The notes below the pieces were generated by a model. That model was given only the letters and a program-made list of their open reading frames with translations. It did not search any database and was not told the DNA's origin. A program made the position numbers and the translations under genes. A stretch of DNA of 64,000 nucleotides from Anastatus disparis (lineage: Eukaryota; Arthropoda; Insecta; Hymenoptera; Eupelmidae): positions 7,936,001 to 8,000,000 of the forward strand of contig JAFFSR010000004.1 in assembly GCA_017163975.1 (NCBI GenBank), in the 5' to 3' direction. Positions 23,388 through 36,027 of this stretch are shown piece after piece. How positions within the stretch are numbered: position 1 is the first letter of the stretch; the number at the start of each line of letters is the position of its first letter.

Positions 23388-24190
23388 AATTCTGTCGTCA
23401 TTATTCATTATTTTACTCTATACAATCAATATGTAAATTTATAAGTTATAATTTTTCATTTTTATAAAAACAAAATAGTTTTAAATATTTACTTTCAGAG
23501 TTCAAATCAATTTATATGTGATTTTTTTATAACTTCTTATTTTATGAGAAAAAGTAAGAATTTTAAATATTATTTGAACTCTCATCGTTTGGAGACTATG
23601 AACTAATTAAATGGTTTTTAATTAACATGCATAATATTAATATATATGCATTGCTAAAAAAATATTTCGTTTTGACGTTAAAATTGTATTATCTTCATTG
23701 ACAAAAATCTTATGTTTTCGTAATAAAAACATGATTAATAAAGAAGAATTACTTTTTAGAGGATTTATTTCTGAAAATAATGAACATACATGATACAATT
23801 ATTGTTTCAAATATCATGTAAAATATTCTACTGAAAAAGAAATTCAAAGAATAAATTTTTCCGGTCTTATCGGAGAATCGAACTTTAATCCATTAAAGCG
23901 TGAGTCGAATGCCTTAGCCACTGGACTATCGCGCTCTTGTATTTTGATGCAAGTAACAAAATCAGTACCTTTTGATTATGTAAGGGATCCTTAAAATTTT
24001 TCAATTTAAATATGCGTCGATTTCGAAAGATTGTTACCTTTGTTCAAAGACATATGCAGTAAATAGATGTATACGTGTATAAGAATAAAAAGCACATTCT
24101 TAATAATTAGTGGAATTATAAAGCATTATTAAAGGAAATTGAAATTCGATAAAAGTTTTTATTTGTTATTAAATTATTAGAAATTGTTTT
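23388..24190 (+). pseudogene. M1 array relic: end of tail exon, 3' flank and promoter block
   Basis: Bases 23387-23440 resume the tail-exon relic broken at 16780. The flank to 23780 (tgcattgctaaaaaaatatttcg and neighbours, quoted in part) matches sequence upstream of C (53150) and D (61990). The promoter-like block from 24000 matches up to about 24190 (gcattattaaaggaaattgaa) and then stops. A coding copy once followed, or the next unit was cut here by the interval that extends to about 48900. Confidence 0.65.
23866..23942 (-). pseudogene. Degenerate tRNA-like block, array copy 2
   Basis: It is the same block as at 3580. On the minus strand an A-box-like ATAGTCCAGTGGCTAAGGCA is followed by a B-box-like AAGTTCGATTCTCCGATAAG. 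The 3' side does not pair with the 5' acceptor bases. Confidence 0.55.
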
Positions 24191-24323
24191 TATCATATTT
24201 GAAAATGCACTTGCTACACTACAGTATTCTTGCTTATTTTCTTTTTGTTTAAATAAGCCTTCTAAGACCGCCAATATTTTGATCGAATTTCGGTAATCAA
24301 ATAATAGAATATAAAAAGATTTG

Positions 24324-24641
24324 TCAGTAGATAGATCGTGCATAAATACATAGATTTTTTATAAAATACATTATTTTAAAAATAGCTTTCAGTACTTTCT
24401 CTCTTATCTTCGTTAAAAAGGTGAATGTAATGATAACATTTCCCAAAATGTTCATCCATAATATCCCATAGTGTACATCATTATTTTCATAATAAAACAT
24501 CTCGATAACTGCTTCAACAATAAAAAATTGATAATTCTTGTAAAGACATCTCATAACAAGAACAATTCCGATAGCAATCAGCGTCCCAAAAAATGAATCA
24601 TCAAAAGCATCGTTGATAGTATATCTAAAAGAAATTATCAT
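24324..24641 (-). CDS. Possible exon of a membrane protein, unrecognised
   Basis: On the minus strand a splice-acceptor-like ttttag at about 24619 is followed by an open frame of about 90 codons. It has two strongly hydrophobic stretches, FFGTLIAIGIVLVM and YGILWMNILGNVIITFTFL, separated by a charged segment. I recognise no family. It might be part of a chemoreceptor or be decayed. The sequence just 3' of it overlaps the M1 promoter relic, which argues against a complete gene. Confidence 0.25.
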   Translation of the reverse strand: MIISFRYTINDAFDDSFFGTLIAIGIVLVMRCLYKNYQFFIVEAVIEMFYYENNDVHYGILWMNILGNVIITFTFLTKIREKVLKAIFKIMYFIKNLCIYARSIY

Positions 24642-25045
24642 AATTAGTTTGGATAAAAAAGTGTTTTAGAAAAATAATTATTAGAATATAGATAAAAACT
24701 TTAACTTTTTTTATATTATATTATAGATGTGTTTTTGGTCACATCTCAGCTAGGACATTCAACTGGATATACTACGAAAATATTTAGCTGAATATCCAGT
24801 TCAGCATCTAGCTAGATATTAAAATAACTATAATTTATCTTTACGTAAAAAAAGTCTGAAATCTTATCCTCCCGGTTAAAAATACCTTGCTTGTTGCTGG
24901 AAAACCAGCTGGTATTCATGTTTTTAGACACACTTCAACTAGGATATTCAGCTGAAAGTCCAGCTCGATATCCAGCTGGACGTCAAGCACAATATATATG
25001 CCGATTATAGTTTAATGTATTAAGATATAAATCTGAGGCTTGAAG

Positions 25046-25776
25046 GAAAAACAACATAAGTCTGGATTTGGAGTTTTCGAGAAAACGAGATTTTTATGTT
25101 TCCGTCAATACGTAAGATCGAAAACAAAGAGACGCAGCACGATACTAGGCTAGTTTAATCAAGTATAAAATACCTTTCTAAACGTGCTACAAGCTTCAGT
25201 TAATGTTTTTTTATCTACCGGAAATAACGTAAAACCTCTGAGTTATGTTACTATTCCTTCCAATTGCGATTTGTGCAGTTAATTCTTCAAATTTTTCTAA
25301 AGCATATTTATTGATTTTTTTCTCGATTAGAAGTTCTATGTTGCGTATTTAAGTGACATCTATATGCTTCAGCCGCAACTATTGCATTATAACATAATAT
25401 TTATTGCTAGAGAATGTGTAAAAACTGCCTATGGTGACTAGTTGTAATAAAAATTAGCAAGTTATGTGCCTAAATGAATTTAACTACAAATGTTGAAAAA
25501 AACTACTTAATAATATTATAGATTTGTTTTAGTATAAAAAAATCAGCCCATCGCTATATATTCTTTTGTTCGGAGTTAAGTGATGCTGTTAGTCCATAAG
25601 CGAATTGTTAAAGTTTGAATTGTGCGGTTAACACGCATGCATAAAATCACCTTTGCCTTACATATCAGCTTTTCTAAAGTGTGCTACATGAAAGAGGTAT
25701 ACTTTTAGGTATATAATCCACTGTTAACAATTTCCCAAAAATACAGACTTATGCTGTTTTTCCTTCAAGCCATAGA
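25046..25776. repeat. Nested inverted-repeat element
   Basis: Its ends are gcttgaaggaaaaacaacat at the left and the near reverse complement atgctgtttttccttcaagc at the right, with aagtctggattt paired to aaatacagactt-like bases just inside. The interior is AT-rich and has no convincing reading frame. Confidence 0.5.
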
Positions 25777-25854
25777 AATATTTTATTATAGTTCTTAGAT
25801 TATTCTTATAAATTATACCTTCATAAGATGATATATCCATATTTATTTTTCAGT

Positions 25855-26235
25855 CAGTGGAAAAAGCAAAAATGAGGCAGATCTCGTGTATCAGTTCTTC
25901 AAAGAAAGAAGAACTTCCACGACTCAACTGAGAGTATTCTGGCCTTATATATTTGCATCTCTGAAATTTATATAAGGGGTTATAAAACTCAAAGAAACGC
26001 CTCCAAGTGATTTAATATTGCTATTGATGATCGATTACGTCCGTCCGACTTTAAGTCACTAAGTGGCGTTTTTTTAAGTTTTGTAATCCCTTTTACAAAT
26101 TTCGGAGATGCAAATATATAAGGTTGGAACACTATCAGTTGAATCGTAGAAGCTCTTCGTTCTTTGAAGAGCTGATACACGAGGTCTACCTCGTTTTTGT
26201 TTTTTTCCATTGACTGGAAAATAAACATTTATAAT
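25855..26235. repeat. Fold-back palindrome, arms about 180 bp
   Basis: The left arm (tcagtggaaaaagcaaaaatgaggc, quoted in part) is mirrored on the right as tacctcgtttttgttttttt and ccattgactg. Inner pairs include gcatctctgaaatttatata versus caaatttcggagatgcaaat. The centre is near 26035. A 79-codon minus-strand frame inside it is incidental. Confidence 0.7.
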
Positions 26236-26392
26236 TTAAAAAAATAATCTAAGAACTTTAACAGGGTGTCCACTCAAATTTTTGCTTAAAATTCCCTGAC
26301 TTTCCAGACTTTTCCAGCCCATCTTTTAAGTTTTTCCAGATACATATTTAATACTTAAATACTGCAAATTTTATAAAATTATTGAATATTTT

Positions 26393-28439
26393 CTATTTGG
26401 ATACACTATTTCGTAAGGAATTTATTTCTTCTTCAATTCCAGAAGCTGCTATGCGCGCGTTAGTTAAAATAGTGTTTTTTGTTGCTTCTAATTCTTTTAA
26501 TTTCAAAGCTTTCATTTTTTCTGCTGTTTTTTTATTTTCATTTATTTCTTGAATGATTTTTCGTTGTTTCAACGTTTCATTGTATTTATCATGGGCGTTC
26601 CTGCAAGACAAAATTAACTGCTTTGAGATTTCAATATTGCTTATGCCACCCTTAGACATTACAGCATCGTACACTAATCTTTGTGCTTTAAGAGATTCTT
26701 CTTGCAAGTTGTCTATTAAACATTCTTTATTAATAGAAAATCCTCGTTCAATAGATGCATTTCCATGAGATAGAATAAATATCGTTTGTAAAAATTCAAT
26801 TAATTCTTTAGCTTCCTTAGTTCCAATAAGTTGTCTTAACCACAAATCATCTAACCGATCTTTTACTTTGTTAAAGTTATTCAAAACTTCAATAAACATA
26901 TCTTTATTACAAATTTCATTAAATTGACTCTGAATTCTATCTGCAAGAACACCATTACTCCATTTATGATCAATAAAAATATCCAAAGCTTCAGAAAATC
27001 TATTTCTTCGCAAAGTAGTATTTTTAGCTATTATAGGATCTAGAAATGAAATGGCTTTTGTTAGGTTATGTTTTAAGGGAGACTTTTCTATCAATTTGGA
27101 GCAAAAAAATTGTAAAATTTTGCGACAATCGAGACGAAACATTAAAATGTCTTTATCGCTTAACTGTTTCCTACATGAACGAATAGCTTCTCTTGTTGAA
27201 AAAGGCAAATTTATTTCTTTGGCAGAAATAAGATTTTTCTCATTGTTTAAGTCAATAGCAATTAAATTTTTAGATTTTTCTATGACATCATCTTTTACAA
27301 AACGTGACATTGTTTCTTTTAAGATATTTGTTATATCTTCATATAAAAAAGGTGCAAGAGAAGAATTAGACTGATAAAATTGTAAGAATGGTTCTACACT
27401 TGAAGCTAACGAATGAAAAAATGCAAGTTTTGGCTTTAATAAACTATCCTTCAAAGTAACACAAATTGTTTTGTAGCTTTCACAATTAGGTTCAGTTTTA
27501 TTTCTTTTCACTGATTCGATATATTTTTCCAAACTAGGTATAATAAGCATTGCACGCTCAGCAGGGCCTGTATTCTCAAGCCATCTTACAGAACAAAATT
27601 TTAAAGGAAAAACATTTGTTTTAGTATAATTAATAAAATCTGCACGTCTCGATGGCACGTTATGAAATAAATAATAAATTGCACGTAAAAATTTAGCAAT
27701 ATCCCATTCGGTGATCTGAATAGAATTTTTAAAAGCATTATTTATAACATGAAGTCCGCAGCTACCTAAGTCTAAAAGTTCAGGTTCATCAAGTCCTTCT
27801 TTCAAATGAGATTTCAATAATCTAATAAACTTTTTATTTACATTTGGACCATCCATCGATACTTGTAGAAGTTTGTGGAGATCGAAGCCATTTAATTCTT
27901 TTAAAAACTCAGATAATAATACTTCTGCAGTTGCATGACCTAAAAATGCAGAAGTATAGTATCTAGTTACTGCTTCGTTCCGATTAACATCTCAAAACCT
28001 TATAGAAATATCCATTTGCCCTCTTTGAGCAACTTTGTTGAACGATTCATCAAAACCAATAACGAACTGCGGGCATTTTGAACACAAATCAAACAGCTCG
28101 TTTCTATAGTAAGGCGCGATTCCATAAGTTATAACGTACGATACTTTTGTCCTTCCTAATTGCATTTTTACTGCCTCTTCACAATTCGGAAACATTTTTT
28201 TAAGAAGTAATACACTTGCGGCAGTACTACGAGCAGAAATATGTTGCATAACTGCGTGTAAACACATGAAAATCTCTGCTCTTGTTACTTGATCCTTTAG
28301 AAGAAACGATGAAATATTTTTTTCTCTAGTTTGTTATTCTTTGTTGTTTCATTTTTAGCTAAATTAAGATACATAAATATGCAAATTATTAATCATATTT
28401 TTAAAATCGATTTAAATTTTTTCAAGCACACATACATAT

Positions 28440-28508
<69 letters not shown>

Positions 28509-28881
28509 CGCAGTGCCTGTATATAAAATTTAATTTACCTTTTGTGCCGACATCTTTAACAAGTTTTGGTAAAAGTTTTTCATCCAGATCAGGCTTCGAA
28601 TTTATTTCTTGATTTTTATAATCAGAATTGTTTTGAACAAAAGTCGTTATTATAGAAACATTCTTAGCTTGACTCTTTACGGCTTTTATGTGTTTTTGTC
28701 CACTAAGATGGCTTATTACAGATTGCTTGCCCATATTACTCAATGAAAAACACTTTCTACAAAAATTGCAATAAGCCGAGTTTAGATCGTTATTTGGGGC
28801 TTTAGTGAGCCACGGTGAAAATTCTTTATCAAGCAACCATTGATCTTGAAACTTTGATTTTTTATTTTTATTTGGTGCCAT
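26393..28881 (-). pseudogene. hAT transposase with BED-like zinc finger, one in-frame stop
   Basis: Exon 1 (28881 to about 28541) encodes a BED/TTF-like finger (YCNFCRKCF ... HLSGQKHIKA). An intron containing a TA/TG microsatellite follows, with donor gtaaat. Exon 2 resumes at about 28325 with ISSFLLKDQVTRAEIFMCLH. The same frame continues through QFVIGFDESFNK, meets a TGA at 27992-27994 where the context suggests Trp, then continues through YYTSAFLGHATAEVL and QVSMDGPNVNKKFI to the C-terminal dimerisation block FILSHGNASIERGFSINK near 26750. Total length is near 800 codons, usual for a full transposase. The single nonsense codon makes this copy non-functional unless it is a sequencing error or is read through. 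Confidence 0.85.
28443..28512. repeat. TA/TG microsatellite in the hAT intron
   Basis: A run of about 22 TA units passes into about 10 TG units. It falls in the intron between transposase exons 1 and 2 and produces spurious Tyr-Ile and Thr-His reading frames. Confidence 0.95.
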
Positions 28882-29875
28882 ATTATCTACACGGAGAGAA
28901 TTTTCTCATAAAATTACCCAGTAAATTTAGGTAAACGTGGGATACTTTGGAATCCACAAACTTTTACATAAACACTTTTGAAATATTACTATGTGTCAAT
29001 TAAATTTTACTATGTTCACTTAGTAAAAATTATAATACACTATAGATTATTTACCAAGTGACTTGGTAAAATTTGAACGAATATTTAGTTCAAGTCATTT
29101 CACTACATGCACGAATGTCCGTGTTTTCGCGTGTCAAAGAATTATCGCCCACAGAAGTAAACATTCGAATAAGGAAGCGCGGTGCCTATATGCGAGTTCG
29201 ACTCGCACATTCCCCCTCCACTTTAAATCGCACGAGCTACTTTTTCCGAGAATTCTACATATTCTATAATCGGACACAACTGACTTTTTTGTTGAAAACT
29301 ATACCTATTGCGATTCGCGTCTATAGCTTATAATATATTTATCTGTACGAACAGTTTTTACAAATAAGTTTTGGTTAAGGGTACAATCAAAATAAGAATC
29401 CAGGTTTTGAGAAAAAATTCCCTGACTTTCCCTGACTTTTTCCAGGCTGCAATGAATTCCCTGACTTTCCAGAGAATTCCAGGTTTTCCAGTCGAGTGGA
29501 CACCCTGTTTAATAAAATATTTACATGTTCATATCTTTAATTGGAATGGTAAAATATCTTGCTGGAAACCCACCTGGATTCCCAGCTAAACGTCCAGCTG
29601 AATATCCTATCTGAAATGTATCCAAAAACACGAGCACCAGCTAGAGTCCCAACTGGTTTTCCACCTGAAATACCAGTTAGGTATTTTCAACCTGGAGGGT
29701 AAGACTTCGGGCTTTTTTTTGTAATAGTAAATGATAGTTTATTTTAATATCCAGCTAGATGTCCCGCTGGATATCCAGTTAAATATCCTCGTTGTATATC
29801 CAACTAAATATCTTAGCTGAGATCTGTCCAAAAACACAAGCACCAGCTGGATATTTTCAACCGGGTAGATAAAAG

Positions 29876-30377
29876 AAAACAGATAAAAACGAAAATTCTT
29901 AATATATATCAGGGAGCGCGGTAGCGCTCCTTGCGGCAAGTTAGCGCTACGGCTTTCCCTATTTACTTTGAATTTGTGATGTTCGAAGATTAAACTTTGA
30001 GTAAGATAAAACTTACTTAAGAGTAAATGATTATGTTTCAATATTTACATATTATTTGATTACAAGTATACATAAAATGATCTATCTGACAACAAAAACA
30101 CATGGCCAAAAGTCAAGTTTTTATGATTTTTTTATGTTATTACAGGTTAGTCTGTCGATTTCTTTTCTATATCGGGTTGTTTCAGATTTCCGGCGGATGT
30201 TAGAGAAAGAGAGAGAATACGAGTTCTGTGATTGCTAATAAGTGAGAGAGAGAGAAAGAGAGTAAGAAAAAGAAAGAGAATAAGAGTTTCGTATCTGTTA
30301 ATAATGAACGCATGTATTCAGACGAATGCCTTCAGAACATACTAAATGTATAAAGACATCACGTAAATAAGCAATGG
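29876..30377. other. Short spacer with a GC-rich hairpin and a purine tract
   Basis: Bases 29910-29930 form a hairpin (gggagcgcggtagcgctcc), unusual in this AT-rich setting. Bases 30200-30290 are an almost pure AG tract (gagagagagagaaagagag). No gene is seen. Confidence 0.6.
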
Positions 30378-31042
30378 GTGCGTTCGGAAATAGTTTTCAG
30401 TTAGTTTGTCAGGTGATATGTGGCAACGCTGTGGCAAACCACGTGATAAACTAAATATTTGTGTGTTCGGAAACAAATGTTTTTTATCAGCTGATTGGGG
30501 GCAATTTTGAATATTTATTGTATTAATTGAAATTAATACAATAAATATTCATTGTATTAATTAAAATTAATACAATAAATATTCAAAAGTAGTAAGGCTT
30601 AATAAAGACAATAATATTATTATTTATTTCTAACAGGTTAGTAGTATAAAATATATATCATTTAGCTTTAGAAACCAATTTCTAAAAAGGACCCCGCCAT
30701 TTCCTTATGGAAATTGTGTTTCGGTGAAAATCATTGAAACTATTGTACATGATAGCTCTTAACATCCTGACCAAAAGTGTCAATGGGCACCAAGTCCAAA
30801 AGTCAATGTATTTCGACTTACGAACGTCGGAAGTATGCACTATTCAATATTTTGTCGGGAAACTCTGATGAAAATAGTTGGATGAAGAATTCAACTGAAT
30901 TTACTTTACTTAGACTTTTTGCATCAAGATTGATGTACATGCCACCCAGAACCATGCAGATGGATCTCCAGGATCCAAACGCAACACCTAGTGCCCCAGG
31001 TCACCGGTGTTGGGGTTCCTTGGGGGTGATCTACGACTTTAG

Positions 31043-32636
31043 TTGTCTACTTCTCGCGATCATTACGTATGTACTCAAACAACTCGAGGATGCTCCTTTA
31101 ATGCTTTTAAGGCTTTCTTATACAGCTTAGCGTCTCAGACAGAGCAGGCCACCTATGATGGAATTAGATTCCTCAGATTTACGACTTTTGATGTCTAAGG
31201 CTTACAATAATTATCTATGTAGTGTAAGGCCTTGCAGATAGTCCTTTAAAGCTTCCTTGCACGACTCATTGCTTTAAGTGACCCAGGGTTCCAGCGCACA
31301 ATCATAGATCTTTATCACCTCCGATCTAAGGTCTATAGTGTATTATCAGATGGTGCACATAATACATCTCTATAAATAATTACAATGTTTGTTATTCGTT
31401 TAACAATAAGTGTATTTATGCGTAAATGTTCATGTATATATATACGTGCATTATTTCTATACATACGTCTGAATATTTCATTTGAATACATACTCGTTGA
31501 GTACATACAATGTTCATTAAAAATAATGTATTGCTCGGCATTCCACATTATTTATTTCCACAGAAAAAGATAGTGTTTTTTTAAAAACTCACTGGGGGAT
31601 GTAAGCGTATGTTCTTACACTTGAAAAAAGTGTATTTTTTTAAATTCTATATGTACAACTTCAATGATTCCGAGTACATAAAAAAATTGAGATTCTTTGC
31701 TCAATGGTAGTTTTGCTCACAATTTATAGATACAATGAAATTCATAAAAAGTTGCAAATAACTTAGTTTTTCATTTATTTGTACTTATATAATTACTGAT
31801 AAAAGTAATTCAGTTATTTTAAATAAAAATCTCATTAGTTTTCGGTTTAAACATTTTTCTGTAAAGCGACGATTTTATCGATTATTTTAATAATTATAAT
31901 AAACTAAAATCAATATTTTTCTGTTTACCAGGTTTACATTTACCATAATTTTTTTCTGATATAAACAGTACATTTTTTTCATCTGTCTTCTTGAAATTGT
32001 CATTTAATTTTTCAAGATACAATATATGACATTGTAAGTGCACCTCTAATAAGATAGAGGCCTAATCTTACCTCAAATAAGATTCAAGCAATTTTTTTCT
32101 TTTATGTATTTAATATTGATAATGGAAAGAAAATAATGTTAGGATGGTTCTAATATAATAATAAATGCAATGATTTTCATCAACTAAAGTCTAAGATTCA
32201 TTTTTTCTTATTTAGTTTTATTCATTTGCTGATAAGAATAATTAAGTTAAAATTATTGAGTTAATCATCATAATTGAATTTTTTCTATTGATTGTTATCA
32301 ATATCTTTCTTACATTTTATAATAAACTGAAATCATTAACTGGTTCATCAGGAGTACCAGTTGGAATGACAAAAATATTTACCACTTATAGATTATATTA
32401 AATTATGAATTCTGATCATCAATTATCTTAAAAAAAGAACTCAAACATTTTTGTTTTATATTTTGTGAATTTTCTTTTTTAGATATTGCAAGATTTCTAG
32501 TAGTAATTAATAATAATCATTCATTATATTAAAAAAAATTAATTTTTGATTTCATCAATTGTATCTTGAATATCTTCAGTTTTAGTTATAGTAGTAACAT
32601 CAAAGTTTCTGCTGATGTGAATTATTACCATTAATA
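31043..32636. other. Non-coding interior of the DDE/SWIM transposon
   Basis: AT-rich sequence between the left arm and the transposase start. Short frames on both strands (for example near 31385) show no family motifs. Confidence 0.5.
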
Positions 32637-35059
32637 ATGGCTAATAGGCGACGTATGCCTTGCTTCATTTGCAATGCTGCACTTTTTGCCCGGAATATGG
32701 CCCGTATAGATCGAGATGAAGATATTGAAAAGCGTGAGATTGCAATCTTTCGTCGTGATGCTGCTCAAAGGCCACCAATCGGAGTTACAAATCTTACAAG
32801 ACTCTGTAACAATTGCAATATATCAATTGTTAATGAGATAAGGATTCTTAATGAAGATCCAAGTGCTCTAAGACTTAATGTTTTAAGCCAAACCTCTTCT
32901 CATACTTGTTTGATATGTAATGGCAATAATAATTTAATTAGACTTAGTCTTAAGGCCCGTGTGAATATATATCTAAAGAGGGATGTTTACGCTTCAGAGA
33001 ACACTAAATGTTGCCAAAATCATTTGGATGATGAGGGCTTTTTGCTATCTGAATTCCTTCAGAATTCGTGACGAACGAATTCTGAATAGACCATATGTTA
33101 TTATAGGAACTCAACTAAAACAATTTTTAGAAGAATTAAAGAATAATTGTACTTCTGGTACAAAATATGACAATGAAAATAATTTTACTGACGATGAATT
33201 CGCAACTATGAGTCCAATTACCAAAGAGCAATTCAGAGAATTATTTTTATATTGTGATCCCGTTGTTGAAAGACAAGTATTTCATTATGTAACTAAAAAG
33301 CATTTATTGACATTCTTGTGCAAAATGCGTCAAGGGTTAGCAGATGAGTTTCTAACATTTATGTTTGGATACAATAGTAGACAAAGGACCAGCACGATTA
33401 TCGCTACAGTTAGAAAATCATTGATGTTACGATTTGTTCCTGAAAATCTTGGGTTCAATGCGATCACAAGGGATGATTTTATTCGAAGACATGTAACTGA
33501 TTTTGCGAATCAATTATACAATCCTGAACCACATATTTCAAGAGCGATCGCTTACATTGACGAGACCTACGTTAAAATTGAAAAAAGTAGTAATTTTCAA
33601 ACTGCCAGACAGTCTTATAGCATGCATAAGCATCATTATTTACTTAAACCTGCTATGATTGTGGCCCCTAATGGATATATTCTTGATATCCACGGTCCTT
33701 ACTTTTCGGATACACATAATAATGATGCAGCTATGCTCCAGAGTGAGTTTAAGAGTCCGCTGTATCTCTGTCCTTTTCTAATTAAAAAATTGACTTTTTT
33801 CCCAAAATTAGCAACAAGAGGCAAAAATAAAGAGATGATTTCGATGTGTTTAATAAAATGTAATATTTTCTTTGATTAGTATGAATTAATTTTATTGCTT
33901 CGTTTTTAAGAAAAGTTGGAATAACTTAAAAAATTAGAAATTAGTGTCAAATAATGGGATTTTCAAGTTATTCCAACTTTTCTTGAAAATAAAGCGGTGG
34001 AATTAAATTATTCTTATCAGAGAAAATATTGCTTTCTATTACACGAATCGAAACCATCTCTTTATTTCTGCCTGAAGCTATTAGATTTTATAAAAAAAAA
34101 ATTTTAAATAGATTCGGTAAAACAGGTAAATGTGTCGGTATACAGCTGACTCTTAACAGAGATGTTAATAATATGAGAGATTAGTTTCAAGAAAATGACA
34201 TACTTATTCTTGACCGTGGGTATCGTGATGCCACACCATTATTACAAGAGTTAGGGATTTTAGTAAAGATGCCACCATTTCTAGAGCGTTATCAAAAGCA
34301 GTTGAGTACAGAGGAAGCCAATGAGTCGAGAAAAATAACTAAAACTAGATGGATTGTTGAATCGAGAAATGGGCACATTAAGTCAATTTTTAAGTTTCTA
34401 GACAATAGAATATCAGTGACACACGCCGTTAATCTGGGAGATTTTTTCAGGATTGCTGCTGCAATTATTAATAAGTACAGGCCAACCATTGATATGAGAG
34501 CTGCTAATGCTGAACTAGCAAATGAACTTTTACAGCGAGCTGAAGTACCAAATGTAATGTAAGCACGTGTAGAGATCGATAATCTTAAAAGTAGAAACGG
34601 TAGATGGCGTCACTTAGATGAGTATAATGAAGCTGGTTTTCCAATTTTGACATTACAATACCTTAGAGATATTACTGTAGGTGTTTATCAAATACACCTT
34701 ACTTCTGGTTACATACAAGATAAATAAGAAGAGATCAACATGAAGTTTTCGAATTCGATGAATTAATAGATGAGCCTGGACTAATACGTGTGAGAATCTA
34801 TTCACGTTTCATAAACCGAGAAAAACATCAGTTATGGATTACTTATCAAAACGAATGGATTGTCGAAGACGACAATGCAAATTATCCCCCGATACTCAGC
34901 TACTATTGCACATGCAAAGCCGAAGCTAGAACCCTAGGCACTTGTGCACATGTAGCGAGCGTCCTATGGTTTCTAGGATACGCTAGACATGAGAATAATA
35001 TCAAATATCCATCTACTCGTTTATTAGATAATACTTATGATGCAAGAAATAGAGAATAA
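32637..35059 (+). pseudogene. DDE transposase with C-terminal SWIM finger, disrupted
   Basis: The start at 32637 gives a Cys-rich N-terminus (PCFICNAALF, LCNNCNIS, TCLICNGNN), probably zinc-binding. The frame shifts at about 33060. The next frame carries AYIDETYVKIEKSS (first catalytic Asp), then YSMHKHHYLLKPAM and a FSDTHNNDAAML block. A fold-back MITE then interrupts it (33752 to about 34105). The second Asp is in ILDRGYRDA near 34210. The Glu is in RWIVESRNGHIKS near 34350. The C-terminus has a SWIM finger, YYCTCKAEARTLGTCAHV (CXC...CXH), near 34905-34960. At least one frameshift, the insertion and a stop at 34560 inactivate it. Confidence 0.82.
33752..34105. mobile_element. Fold-back MITE, family 2, inside the DDE transposase
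   Basis: The left half (tgtatctctgtccttttcta, then caatattttctttgat-like and aagaaaagttggaataactt) is mirrored in the right half (aagttattccaacttttctt, then agaaaatattgctttct). The same family, with better ends, is at 56127-56509. The left end follows a TA. The right end has drifted and is approximate. It cuts the transposase between the first and second catalytic Asp. Confidence 0.75.
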
Positions 35060-35802
35060 TAGCAATATTATACAGTGAAAAGATTCATGGCTTCTTTAAT
35101 ATACTTACGTACACACGAACACTGAAAAACGAGAATCTTTATACTTAGAGTCATGAAATATTTCATCCGAAAAATCGGCCCTTTTAAGGGCCAAATGATG
35201 TGCAAAGTCCGCTCGCGCAACCTCCTCGTGGTGCACATCGGGTAGTGCTAATGCCGACGGTAAAACTCAATATCGAAAGAAACACGCATGCACACACATA
35301 CAAATACATATGCTTGTATGTACACACGCACTCATCTTATCTTATGCACTCATCTTAATTGTCTTTCATATTTCTATTACTATTATCCAAACCATAACCA
35401 TAGAACGACCTTGAAGAACCCAAATATTAGTAATCTGAAGGGATACCAGATGGTACATAGATATATCTAAAGTCGTGGATCACCCCCGAGAAACCCCGTC
35501 ATCACGGTTTCTCTGACACAAAGTGGTACGTTTGAATCCTAGAGATCCATCTGCATAGTTCTGGGTGGCATGTACATCAATCATGATGCAAAAAGTCCAA
35601 GTAAAGTAAATTATTTTCACCGGGGTTTTCCTCCAAAATGCTGAATAGTGCATACTTTCGACGCTCGTCAGTCGAAATATATTGACTTTTGGGCTTGGTG
35701 CCCATTGACACTTTTGGTCAGGATGTTAAGAGCCATCATATACTACAGTTTCAGTAAATTTCACCGAACCCCAATTTCCATAAGGAAATGGCGGGGTCCT
35801 TT

Positions 35803-36027
35803 ATAGTCATGTGTATTTTAATAATTGATAAAATACTATAAGCAATTATAAATAAAATAGATTATGAATATATAATTTTTGGTAATATTACTAAATAAAT
35901 CCTTATTATATTCATAACGTATTTCATCTATAATTGCGTATAGTATTTTATCAATTATACTAGACTATTTTAAAAAATTCTAATATAAATTATTTTAAAA
36001 ATTATTAAAATACACATGACTATAAAT
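35803..36027. mobile_element. 225-bp MITE inside the right arm of the DDE transposon
   Basis: It starts TAGTCATGTGTATTTTAATA and ends with the reverse complement. Inner bases also pair (gataaaatactata with tatagtattttatc). Removing it restores the match between right and left arms (ggggtccttta joined to aatttttagaaattag), so it inserted later, at a TA. Confidence 0.82.

Larger units (their letters stand above)
26262..29508 (-). mobile_element. hAT-type DNA transposon, about 3.25 kb
   Basis: Exact terminal inverted repeats CAGGGTGTCCACTC lie at 26262 and, reverse-complemented, end at 29508. Sub-terminal ccctgactttccag-type repeats occur at both ends. The flanking bases are tttaa on both sides, a 5-bp duplication, shorter than the usual 8 bp of hAT. 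The single gene inside is on the minus strand. Only one premature stop was noticed, so the copy is young. Confidence 0.88.
24723..29875. mobile_element. Composite inverted-repeat region enclosing nested elements
   Basis: The left arm (about 24723-24990) and right arm (about 29545-29875) are inverted copies. Examples are atctcagctaggacattcaa versus the reverse complement of 29800-29830, and cccggttaaaaatacc versus gatattttcaaccggg. Both arms are built from a degenerate ggatatccagctgg sub-repeat. The inside holds three further units: an inverted-repeat pair (25046-25776), a palindrome (25855-26235) and a hAT element (26262-29508). No separate transposase matches the outer arms. Confidence 0.65.

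Noticed and set aside
28331..28612. Coding frame rich in Tyr-Ile and Cys-Val repeats
   Set aside because: It is a translation of the TA/TG microsatellite in the hAT intron.
30777..31130. 117-codon plus-strand frame
   Set aside because: It lies in the left terminal inverted repeat of the DDE transposon, and the matching right arm does not keep the frame open.
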